From assembly GCA_030831315.1 (NCBI GenBank), contig JAURLI010000003.1, positions 82,884 to 116,159 on the forward strand: a stretch of DNA of 33,276 nt. Direction: 5' to 3'. Within the stretch, counting starts at the first letter, position 1. Every line of letters begins with the position of its first letter. Shown in pieces: positions 8,775-15,628 of this stretch. A model generated the notes under the pieces. The model was not told where the DNA came from and made no database searches. It saw only the letters and a program-made list of their open reading frames with translations. The position numbers were made by a program, and so were the translations under genes. The DNA comes from Alphaproteobacteria bacterium (GTDB lineage: Bacteria > Pseudomonadota > Alphaproteobacteria > SMXQ01).

Positions 8775-9431
8775 TTATTCACAGGCATCCGGGGGCAGGG
8801 GCGGCAGATTGACGGCTTCGATTCGCCAGCGGCGCAGGCTGCCGGGTGTGCGTTCCGTGCCTTGCGGCACGAAATCGATCCGCGTGAGCGACAGGGTATC
8901 GATGCGAAAGCCGAGCGCGGTATCTGCATCGAGGCCGAGCGCCAGCGCCATCGCCGCGCGGATGGTGCCGCCGTGGGCGATGGCGACGATGTCGCGCCCG
9001 GCGTGGCGGGCGGTCATGTCTTCGATCACCGGGGCGACGCGGGCGATGACATCGGCGAAGTTCTCGCCAGCGGGGGGCCGCGTGGCACCGGGTGCGTTCC
9101 AGATACGTTCGAAGTCATCGCCAAGCTCGCGCAGTTCGGAAAAGCTGAGGCCTTGCCAGTCGCCAAAATGCTGTTCGGCCAGCGCGGCGTGAGCGTCGGG
9201 GCCAGCGGCCGGTTTTTTCTCCAGCGTCTTGATCAGGGCATCGGCGGTCTGGTGCGTGCGCCGGAGGTGTGACGTCAGCCACAGCGCGTCCCGGGGCAGG
9301 CGCGCCGCCAGCGCCGTCACCGCCTGCTCGTCGGGGAAATGGGCATCGAGGTCGGATTGTCCGTAAAGCCTGCGCTCGGGATTGTGCACGGGGCCGTGGC
9401 GCACCCACCACCAGCGCGTCGTCTGGGCCAT
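8775..9431 (-). CDS. CobC-like histidine phosphatase (alpha-ribazole phosphatase type)
   Basis: Histidine (phosphoglycerate-mutase superfamily) phosphatase of 218 residues, cytosolic. The catalytic set is complete: RHG at 11-13, Arg57 in SHLRRTHQTA, acidic Glu86 in LAEQHFGDWQG and the second His153 in IAHGG. The RLYGQSD stretch and the GDWQG block are typical of CobC/alpha-ribazole-5'-phosphate phosphatases. It lies four bases downstream of the CobS-like gene, which supports a cobalamin nucleotide-loop link. That neighbour is itself degenerate, however, so the real substrate might be another phosphoester. Histidine phosphatases are hard to assign by sequence alone. Confidence 0.85.
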   Translation of the reverse strand: MAQTTRWWWVRHGPVHNPERRLYGQSDLDAHFPDEQAVTALAARLPRDALWLTSHLRRTHQTADALIKTLEKKPAAGPDAHAALAEQHFGDWQGLSFSELRELGDDFERIWNAPGATRPPAGENFADVIARVAPVIEDMTARHAGRDIVAIAHGGTIRAAMALALGLDADTALGFRIDTLSLTRIDFVPQGTERTPGSLRRWRIEAVNLPPLPPDACE

Positions 9432-9435
9432 GGTG

Positions 9436-10266
9436 TCAGCCGACGGCGGCGACGGCGATCAGCACGCCTGCTTCGGCCGCCTGTTGCGCGGCGCCGAGTG
9501 TGGCGCCGGTGACGCCGCCCGTCATGCGGCGGGAAAACCAGAACATCTTGAAAGCACCCGCCGCCGCCAGCGCCAGTGCGACGATGCCGGTCCATGGGCC
9601 CAGAACCAGCAGCGCGACCGCCGCGCCAAGTGCTGCGGCAACCGCGGCTTGTTCGAAAACGGGTTGGCCCGCTCGCGCTGCAAGACCCTGTGTGCTTGCC
9701 GCCGGCAGCACATGCAGCAGTACGGCCATTGCCGCCCACGATACTGCGCCCGCTGCTACCAGCGCCAGCGCGGCGCGTGCCGTTCCAGCGAGTGCGGCAA
9801 GCGCGCCGAGCTTCATCGCCGCAACGGCGACGATGATGACGATGCCGTAATAACCCGGCGTATGGTTGCGCATGACATCCAGCGCGCGGTCCTTGTCGCC
9901 GCCCGCAATCGCCGCTTCGGCGAAACGGGCGAGGCCCGCTTCGAACAATGCGCCGCTCGCGAAGGCGGTGGTGGCCAGGGCCAAGGCGGCGGCGACGAAC
10001 ATCGGTACGCCGAAGCCGCGGGCGACGATGAAAACGCAGGCTGCCGCGATTCCGACCAGTGCGCCCGCTAACGGGAAGCCGCGCGCAGCGCGGGCCAGCG
10101 CGCCGTCTTCGGTGACGTCGTCGGCGCCGGCGCGGCCCAGCAGTCGGCGCACCGGGCGCAGGAATTCGGTTGCGACGGTACCGAGCGCTTCGCCCCAGCC
10201 CGCCAGAATCTGCGCCGGGCCGAGCCCGCCGTCGTTATTGCCGGTATCTTTGTCAGAGCTGCTCAT
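9436..10266 (-). CDS. CobS-like integral membrane protein with lost metal-binding motif
   Basis: Hydrophobic, Ala-rich protein of 276 residues related to CobS (adenosylcobinamide-GDP ribazoletransferase). The framework is clear: FPLAGALVG at 64-72, GALFEAGLAR at 105-114, DKDRALDVMRNHTPGYYGI at 124-142 and VTGATLGAAQQAAE near 252-265. In CobS the second block is normally HxDGLADxxDG, which supplies the metal-binding aspartates. Here it reads FEAGLARFAEAA, so every motif aspartate is missing. RDSRIGTYG has become RNHTPGYYG, and the usual TGD near the C-terminus is TGA. A hydrophilic N-terminal extension of about 30 residues is also present. Normal ribazole transfer is therefore unlikely. It is coupled to the downstream phosphatase (4-base gap) and follows the ABC permease after 46 bases. 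Confidence 0.78.
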   Translation of the reverse strand: MSSSDKDTGNNDGGLGPAQILAGWGEALGTVATEFLRPVRRLLGRAGADDVTEDGALARAARGFPLAGALVGIAAACVFIVARGFGVPMFVAAALALATTAFASGALFEAGLARFAEAAIAGGDKDRALDVMRNHTPGYYGIVIIVAVAAMKLGALAALAGTARAALALVAAGAVSWAAMAVLLHVLPAASTQGLAARAGQPVFEQAAVAAALGAAVALLVLGPWTGIVALALAAAGAFKMFWFSRRMTGGVTGATLGAAQQAAEAGVLIAVAAVG

Positions 10267-10312
10267 GGACGGAGGGTATGACGGGCGCGGCCCCTCAACA
10301 AGTGGGTAGGCG

Positions 10313-11143
10313 CTATTCGCCGATACGCATCAAGAGCCCGTCTCGCCGCGCGATGCGGAAGGTGTGAAGAAAGAACAGGGCGGAGCCCGCAAAGTAGAGA
10401 ATATTGAGCCCGGCCGCGGTCAGCAGAAGATCCACCCGCGTCGCCCCCGTGAACAGCGCCGCGCGCATGCCCTCGAAAACATAGGTGGACGGCAGCGCAT
10501 GGGCCACCACCTGAAGCCAGTCGGGCAGGACGGTGACCGGGTAAAAGACGCCCGACAGCGGCGCCAGCACGAACATCGCCATCCACGCCAGACTTTCCGC
10601 GCCAAGCCCGTGGCGCAGGATGAGGCCGCTGATAATCAGTCCCATCGACCAGCCCAGCACCATCAGGTTGACGAAGAAGGCGAGCAGCAGCAGGCCGAGA
10701 TCGAAGATGGAATAGTGATAGAAGACGATCGCCAGCAGAGCCGCGGGCAGGGCGCCGATCAGGGTGCGTACCAGGCTCATGAGGGTCAGCGACACGATGA
10801 ATTCGTGCGGCCGCAGCGGCGTGACGAACAGGTTCGGCAGATTTCGCGACCACATCTCCTCGAGGAACGAAACCGAAAACCCGAGCTGGCCCCGGAACAG
10901 AACGTCCCACAGCAGCACCGCCGCGATCAGCACGCCGGCTGCCTGCGCGACCCAGGTGGAATTCGTCGCCATGAATTTCGAGATGAAACCCCACAGGATC
11001 ATCTGCATTAGCGGCCAGTAGGCCAGCTCGACGATGCGCGGCCAGCTTGTGCGCAGGATGTAGATATAGCGCAGCGCCATGGCCCAGGCGCGGTTGGCGC
11101 CGGCGGCGAGGGGGGCGAAAAGCGATGTCGATGGTTCGTGCAT
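10313..11143 (-). CDS. ABC-2 type transporter permease
   Basis: Inner-membrane permease of 276 residues with about six hydrophobic segments and the ABC-2 layout. The N-terminal amphipathic region (ALRYIYILRTSWPRIVELAYWPLMQMILWGF) is followed by FLEEMWSRNLPNLFVTPLRPHEFI, a typical cytoplasmic coupling segment, and by PLSGVFYPVTVLPDWLQVVAHALPSTYVFEGMR near the C-terminus, the ABC-2 signature region. It resembles NodJ/DrrB-like exporters. The ATG at 11143 (MHEPSTSLF) lies one base after the ATPase stop. The open frame continues upstream inside the ATPase gene but that is not coding. With the ATPase it should form a homodimeric or heterodimeric exporter; the substrate is unknown. Confidence 0.9.
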   Translation of the reverse strand: MHEPSTSLFAPLAAGANRAWAMALRYIYILRTSWPRIVELAYWPLMQMILWGFISKFMATNSTWVAQAAGVLIAAVLLWDVLFRGQLGFSVSFLEEMWSRNLPNLFVTPLRPHEFIVSLTLMSLVRTLIGALPAALLAIVFYHYSIFDLGLLLLAFFVNLMVLGWSMGLIISGLILRHGLGAESLAWMAMFVLAPLSGVFYPVTVLPDWLQVVAHALPSTYVFEGMRAALFTGATRVDLLLTAAGLNILYFAGSALFFLHTFRIARRDGLLMRIGE

Positions 11144-11144
11144 G

Positions 11145-11900
11145 TTATTGCGCCGCCGCTTCGCGGACGATGTGAAGGAAAACTTCTTCGAGATTGGCCC
11201 GCCCGTAGCGCGCCACCAGTTCACGCGGGCTTCCCTGATCACGGATGCGTCCGGCGCGCATGATGAAGACGCTCGCGCACATGCGTTCGACCTCGGCCAT
11301 GTTGTGGGAGGCGAGCAGGATGGTCGTGCCATGATTGGCCTGATAGGCCGTCAGGTAGCTGCGGATACGGTCTGCCGTGTCGGGATCGAGGGACGCGGTC
11401 GGCTCATCCAGCAGCAGAACATCGGGGCGGTTGATCAGCGCCTTGCCTAGCGCCACGCGCGAGCGCTGCCCAGCCGACAGTTGTCCGGAAGGCCTGTCGA
11501 GCAGTGCCGTCATGTCGAGTTCCGCCGCGATCTCGCGCACGCGGGCCTTGATGTCGGCGACGCCATAGAGGCGGGCAAATATTTCCAGGTTCTGGGCGAC
11601 GGTCAGGCGGCGCGGCAGATCGACATAGGGCGAGGAGAAATTCATGCGCGGCAGGGCGCGGTAGCGCTCGCTCAGCATATCGGCGCCGAGGATCCTGATG
11701 CTGCCTGTATCGGGTAGCAGCAGGCCCAGCAGCATGGCGATGGTTGTCGTCTTGCCGGCGCCGTTGGTACCGAGCAGCGCCGCTGTCTCGCCGCGCCGGA
11801 CGGCAAAACTGATGCCGTCGACGGCGGTGATCGCGCCGTATCGCTTGGTCAGGTTTTCGACCTCGATGACGAGGGGGGCGGGCGAAGTGGTGGCGGTCAT
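11145..11900 (-). CDS. ABC transporter ATP-binding protein (ABC-2 exporter partner)
   Basis: Cytoplasmic ATPase of about 251 residues. Walker A GTNGAGKTT lies at 44-52, the signature LSAGQ at 141-145, Walker B LLLDEPT at 162-168 and the H-loop His in LLASHNMAE. The signature has Ala where LSGGQ is usual, which is common in ABC-2 exporters. It pairs with the permease one base downstream. The ATG at 11900 is preferred over a TTG at 11957; GGAGG lies about 13 bases upstream, a rather long spacing. It is the first gene of the minus-strand run leading to the CobS-like gene, and diverges from the exopolysaccharide locus. Confidence 0.92.
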   Translation of the reverse strand: MTATTSPAPLVIEVENLTKRYGAITAVDGISFAVRRGETAALLGTNGAGKTTTIAMLLGLLLPDTGSIRILGADMLSERYRALPRMNFSSPYVDLPRRLTVAQNLEIFARLYGVADIKARVREIAAELDMTALLDRPSGQLSAGQRSRVALGKALINRPDVLLLDEPTASLDPDTADRIRSYLTAYQANHGTTILLASHNMAEVERMCASVFIMRAGRIRDQGSPRELVARYGRANLEEVFLHIVREAAAQ

Positions 11901-12006
11901 GCCGGTTTGCGGTCCTCCGGGATGGCCGGTATCGGCCCGGTCGGGCCCGTTCGTCAACGATTTCTTGCAGATTTGCCGCCTACACTCAGCCTGTGGAGCC
12001 TATTAC

Positions 12007-12030
12007 CCAAAAAATTTTCCGGTTTTTTGG
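12007..12030. repeat. Inverted repeat in divergent intergenic region
   Basis: CCAAAAAA at 12007-12014 and TTTTTTGG at 12023-12030 form a perfect 8-base stem around TTTTCCGG. It lies in the 217-base gap between the ABC ATPase and the secreted-protein gene. It could be an operator. A terminator is less likely, since no transcript is expected to end here. Confidence 0.4.
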
Positions 12031-12052
12031 TGGTATTAACTTAAAGCGATAG

Positions 12053-12058
12053 CTATAT
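12053..12058 (+). promoter_or_regulatory. Possible -10 element for the exopolysaccharide locus
   Basis: CTATAT matches the alphaproteobacterial housekeeping -10 consensus and sits in an AT-rich stretch about 60 bases before the ATG. I cannot find a convincing -35 at 16-18 bases upstream, so this is a weak call. Confidence 0.25.
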
Positions 12059-12117
12059 CATTTTCGATACAGGCGGCCTCGCGGCTGGCCCCTTGGGCCC
12101 TCGCGTCAGGAGTGCAG

Positions 12118-13287
12118 ATGATGCCTAAGGTTCACCAAAAACCCCGATTTCATGGCGTGCGGCTGACAGCAGCCACGCTTGGCCTGCTCGCAGCCCTGAC
12201 GCTTCCGGGCGCGGCAGCTTTGGCGCAGGGCGCGGTCCCGGCTGCCCCGGCGGCAAAGGCCGCGGCGGCCAAGGCCCCGGCGGCGAAGGCCCCGGCGGCG
12301 AAGGCCCCGGCGGAACTGACGAAAATGCCGGCGCTGGTGCTTGCCGGTCTTCTGACCGGTACACCCGAGTCGCTGCTCGCGCTCAAGCAATACCTTGCCG
12401 CGGTGGCGTCATCGCCCGACGATGTCGCCCGGCGTGCTCTCGATATCGTGCAGCAGTTGAAGGAATCCGGCATCGTTCGCGACCCGGCGCTGATCATCGC
12501 CGCCGCCGAGCGCGTTACCCAGGCGGTGTCCGAGACCCTGTCGTCGGCCAAGATCACCCAGCTCAAGGTCGATCGGAACTTCCGCCCGCCCGCAGGCGTG
12601 ATCGCGCTCGACCTCGCACCGCCCGACGCCAGGGGGCGCGCAGGCTTCAGAAAAGTTCTCCCTAGCGACCCCATGCTTTCGGGCCAAAACGTGCAGGGCA
12701 TCCGTCGTCCCGGCAATGATAGCGGCCTTCTAGGAGACGGGATTGCCGGGATTGAGAATATTTCTTTGTCGATGCCCAATGGCGAGTATCGCGTGACGCT
12801 GATCACCCAATCGCTTGGCGATGCTACTACGAATACTGCACCTTTTGGCCAGAAAATTATCGGTAACGGCCAATCATTCGACGTGTCGCAGGCGCCTCCT
12901 GATACTTGGCTCCCACCGTCGGTACTGTCGAACGCCGGGCTTGGCGGGTTCTCGAACGTGACCAAAGAGCAGGGTGGCGCCGTGACGGTCAACTTTAAGG
13001 TGAGGGATGGTATGCTCAATTTGGGGTTTGATTTAGGATCCTATGGCGGGCTCAAGACCTACCTTTCCGGTGTGGTTATTGAACCTGAAAATCAACCTGC
13101 TGTGCTGGTAATTAATCCTGAAAATCGTGATGCTCTCTACGCTGTTCCAGAGACGCGGGCCCGGTATGAGTCGCAGTTTGTATCGTTGGTCGCCGACATA
13201 CTGGAACAGACCACCCCAAGTGCCGGCCCGGAGACCGATGCGCTGTCGCGGCCAGTGCAGACCTTAGAGCAGGCAAGCCCCAGCTGA
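12118..13287 (+). CDS. Secreted protein with Ala/Lys/Pro linker and malectin-like beta-sandwich domain (unassigned)
   Basis: Exported protein of about 389 residues, not recognised as a named family. The signal peptide (KPRFHGVRL then a hydrophobic core) is followed by an AxA cleavage site at about residue 36 (ALA-QG). An Ala/Lys/Pro spacer encoded by a 15-base tandem repeat leads into a helical region of about 100 residues. A beta-rich domain covers roughly residues 160-345. Its pattern, with LDLAPPDARGRAGFRKV at the start and SMPNGEYRVTLITQSLGD, recalls malectin-like carbohydrate-binding modules, so sugar binding is inferred. AGGAG at 12108-12112 suits the ATG at 12118 or the one at 12121. 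From about 12,650 on, codon third positions become visibly more A/T-rich than in the first part. As first gene of the export block it may act on or bind the polymer. Confidence 0.75.
   Translation: MMPKVHQKPRFHGVRLTAATLGLLAALTLPGAAALAQGAVPAAPAAKAAAAKAPAAKAPAAKAPAELTKMPALVLAGLLTGTPESLLALKQYLAAVASSPDDVARRALDIVQQLKESGIVRDPALIIAAAERVTQAVSETLSSAKITQLKVDRNFRPPAGVIALDLAPPDARGRAGFRKVLPSDPMLSGQNVQGIRRPGNDSGLLGDGIAGIENISLSMPNGEYRVTLITQSLGDATTNTAPFGQKIIGNGQSFDVSQAPPDTWLPPSVLSNAGLGGFSNVTKEQGGAVTVNFKVRDGMLNLGFDLGSYGGLKTYLSGVVIEPENQPAVLVINPENRDALYAVPETRARYESQFVSLVADILEQTTPSAGPETDALSRPVQTLEQASPS
12271..12314 (+). repeat. 15-base tandem repeat, about 2.9 copies, coding for Lys-Ala-Pro-Ala-Ala units
   Basis: The unit AAGGCCCCGGCGGCG starts at 12271, 12286 and 12301; the last copy diverges at its end. 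It is in frame inside the secreted protein gene and encodes a flexible Ala/Lys/Pro linker after the signal peptide. Such repeats may change copy number by slippage without breaking the frame. Confidence 0.9.
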
Positions 13288-13340
13288 GCGGGACCGCTTT
13301 GTTGCGGGAGTAGGGGTAAGCCCACGGGGGTGAAAAAGTC

Positions 13341-14684
13341 TTGACGTCAGTAGGCTCGCGTATCGAGGCAGCTTCGCGCTTTGTTCTCCTGGGCGTGGCG
13401 TGGGGCATTGTCTCTCTGTCCCTTCTGGCGCCCTCGGCCGTTCAGGCGCAAAATGCCCAGGCCGAATCGGTCGATGGCCGTGGGCGTCCTGAATACGATC
13501 CGCTTGGAATTTATCTGAACGACGGCTTGACGATGCTCGGCCGTCTTCAGGTCGGTCGCCGTGCCGCGCCGGTTCCGCGCAGCGGCGAAACGCTTGGCAG
13601 TTTCATCGTCAACACGACGATGGAGCTTGAGGCAGTGCAGGATTCCAACGTCTACCGGAAAAGCACGAACGAATCTTCGGATACCCTGATGCGGTTCAAC
13701 CCGGGCCTGCGGATGGGATCGGACTGGGCCAACCACGCGCTGAATTTTTCGCTCGGCGGCAGCTTCGGCCGTTATCTCGATCTGTCATCCGAAGACTATA
13801 ACGACTTCAATGCCGGCGTTGACGGCAAGCTCGATATCGACGAGGGCGAGGCGGCAAGCCTCGGCCTGTCATGGAACCGCATCCACGAAGCACGCGGATC
13901 GATTGATGACCAAAGTTCGGCAAAGCCAACGATTTCGCAGAACTTCAATTTCAACGCGGGATACAACCGCGATGTCGGGGAAATTTTTTCGCGCACGACC
14001 CTGACCACGTCCTACGCGGACTATTTCGACAATGGCACCACCAATCATGATGACCGTGACGTCTGGACCTATACCCTGCGACAGCGGTTCGGTCATGACA
14101 TCGACGAAGGTAGCCAGATTTTCATCGAGGGTGCCGCCAACCTGCGGGATTATGTTCTTTCCTATGATGACAACGGCAAGAAACTCGGGTCGCACGGTTA
14201 CGAAGGTCTCGTCGGCGTCGTCTGGGACGTTTCCGGGGTGACCTTCGTCGAATTCGGCGCAGGCTATCTTTTTCAGAATCCGAACGACAAGAACTACAAG
14301 TCCCAGAAGGGGCCCGCCTTCCGCGGGCGCTTCCTGTGGAATCCGACCGGTGTCCTGACCCTCTCCGGATCGGTTGCGCGCGAAGTGCGCGAAACGTCGC
14401 AGGCAAACTCGTCGGGCGTGCTAGCGTCCGTCTACGGGCTCAAGCTCGACTGGGAAGCGCGGTACAATCTCATCCTTTCGCTCGATGGTGGCCTGACAAC
14501 CGAAGAGGTTGGCGGGACCAACCGCAGCGACGACACGTCCCGGATGGCTTTCCGCTGGCGCTGGCTGATCGGACAGAACTGGTCCTTGCGCGGCGCTGCT
14601 GAATACGAAGAGAAAACCTCTTCTTCGGCAAATTCCGGCTTCAAGGACATGCGCTTCAGTATCGCCATCGTCGAGCGTCTGTAA
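13341..14684 (+). CDS. Outer-membrane beta-barrel protein of the exopolysaccharide locus (BBP2-like)
   Basis: Predicted outer-membrane barrel of 447 residues. A signal peptide (RFVLLGVAWGIVSLSLLAPSAVQAQ) precedes a region containing YDPLGIYLNDG, then a long series of alternating amphipathic strands rich in Asp/Asn/Tyr/Trp turns. It ends with DMRFSIAIVERL, consistent with a C-terminal last strand. Size and pattern resemble the BBP2_2/outer-membrane beta-barrel proteins often coded beside polysaccharide export genes. The only upstream in-frame start is TTG at 13341 with a G-rich stretch (GGGGGTGA) before it; a later start would lose the signal peptide. It could provide the outer-membrane passage that the short Wza-like protein downstream may not form by itself. 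Confidence 0.82.
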   Translation: MTSVGSRIEAASRFVLLGVAWGIVSLSLLAPSAVQAQNAQAESVDGRGRPEYDPLGIYLNDGLTMLGRLQVGRRAAPVPRSGETLGSFIVNTTMELEAVQDSNVYRKSTNESSDTLMRFNPGLRMGSDWANHALNFSLGGSFGRYLDLSSEDYNDFNAGVDGKLDIDEGEAASLGLSWNRIHEARGSIDDQSSAKPTISQNFNFNAGYNRDVGEIFSRTTLTTSYADYFDNGTTNHDDRDVWTYTLRQRFGHDIDEGSQIFIEGAANLRDYVLSYDDNGKKLGSHGYEGLVGVVWDVSGVTFVEFGAGYLFQNPNDKNYKSQKGPAFRGRFLWNPTGVLTLSGSVAREVRETSQANSSGVLASVYGLKLDWEARYNLILSLDGGLTTEEVGGTNRSDDTSRMAFRWRWLIGQNWSLRGAAEYEEKTSSSANSGFKDMRFSIAIVERL

Positions 14685-14751
14685 CGGGTGGCTCGAAGTC
14701 GCTACTTGTGGCTAGAATGAACGGGTTTTTGCCTTTCACCGCGGCATCTGG

Positions 14752-15354
14752 ATGATGAAGAACACGAAGTTTGGAATATTCATTGCGGTCCTCCTGGCGC
14801 TGACGGTGGCGCTTTCGGCCTGCGCGCGCCGTCAGCCTGCTCCCGTCGCCTCCGTTGAGTCCGTTCAGGAAGCGGCCGGCGAGGCCGGGATCACCGACGA
14901 ATATCGCCTCGGCCCCGGCGACAAGCTCAAGGTCGTGGTCTTCGGTCATCAGGACGTCTCGGGCGAGTTCGTCATCGACGGTTCGGGCAACCTGTCCCTG
15001 CCGCTGGTCGGGCAGTTCAAGGCGGGGGCCTTGACCGTGCCGGGGCTGCAGGAGTCCCTGCGTCAGACCCTCAATGACAAGTACATCGTCAATCCCCGTG
15101 TCTCGATCGAGGTTTTGAATTACCGGCCGTTCTTCATTCTGGGCGAGGTCAACAAGCCCGGTTCCTACCCCTATGTCGCAGGCATCGACGTGACCCAGGC
15201 GGTGGCGCTGGGCGGCGGCTATACCCGCAGGGCAAGGACGTCTTCGGTGCGCATTACACGCGAAACCGGCCAGGGACGGGTGACCCTGTCGGCCCAGCCC
15301 CACACCGCGGTTCTGCCCGGCGACACAATTGAGGTAGAGCGGCGACTGTTTTAA
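14752..15354 (+). CDS. Wza-like polysaccharide export lipoprotein
   Basis: Periplasmic/outer-membrane lipoprotein of 200 residues in the polysaccharide export (PES/SLBB) family. The signal peptide ends in the lipobox LSAC with lipidated Cys24. The PES domain begins YRLGPGDKLKVVVFGHQDVSGEFVIDGSGNLSLPLVG. One SLBB-type domain follows, with FFILGEVNKPGSYPYVAGIDVTQAVALGGGYTRRA. It is half the length of E. coli Wza (379 residues) and lacks the extra domains and C-terminal amphipathic helix that forms the Wza outer-membrane pore. Two ATGs (14752, 14755) are adjacent. It lies between the beta-barrel and tyrosine-kinase genes, a classic export order. Confidence 0.93.
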   Translation: MMKNTKFGIFIAVLLALTVALSACARRQPAPVASVESVQEAAGEAGITDEYRLGPGDKLKVVVFGHQDVSGEFVIDGSGNLSLPLVGQFKAGALTVPGLQESLRQTLNDKYIVNPRVSIEVLNYRPFFILGEVNKPGSYPYVAGIDVTQAVALGGGYTRRARTSSVRITRETGQGRVTLSAQPHTAVLPGDTIEVERRLF

Positions 15355-15628
15355 CGCCGATCCTTAATGTTCTATTAAGCATTTTATAAGCAATATTGCC
15401 CTTGACTATAACCTAAGGCATATGCCTGAATGGTCTGGGTCGCTAAAAAGTTGTCGGCGGCCTTCATTTCAGAAGGGGCTGGGGAAAACCCTGTCAAATT
15501 CCCTAAAATTTTAATAAAAGCTCCGTAATTTCAGAGCGTAGGAATTGGTTTGTAAGACGACACATCAAATTGGTCCGGCCAGTTCGCCAACCGGACCTGT
15601 TGGTTGAGACCCCTGCGGTAACCGGGAA
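15355..15628. promoter_or_regulatory. Palindrome-rich AT-rich intergenic region before the tyrosine kinase gene
   Basis: These 274 bases hold no supported gene. They contain CTTAAT-gttct-ATTAAG (15363-15379), the palindrome GCAATATTGC (15390-15399), the 12-base palindrome AGGCATATGCCT (15416-15427) and a CTTGAC -35-like hexamer at 15401. They also hold the AT motif repeated at 22361, and GGTCCGG/CCGGACC arms (15572-15578 and 15591-15597) in the leader close to the kinase start. A promoter with operators is likely here, but the exact -10 is unclear. Confidence 0.45.
15504..15519. repeat. 16-base AT-rich motif, copy 1
   Basis: TAAAATTTTAATAAAA is identical to 22361-22376. It lies 110 bases upstream of the kinase start. 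It contains the palindrome TAAAATTTTA. It may be a shared binding site of an AT-preferring regulator. Confidence 0.6.

Noticed and set aside
8763-8783. Two DnaA-box-like sequences, TTTTCCACA and TTATTCACA
   Set aside because: One 9-mer matches TTATNCACA, but it overlaps the end of the phosphatase gene. One such match is expected by chance in a window this size, and no other origin features are present.
9436-10266. Calling this gene a functional cobS
   Set aside because: All motif aspartates are replaced, so I annotate it as CobS-like without the gene symbol.
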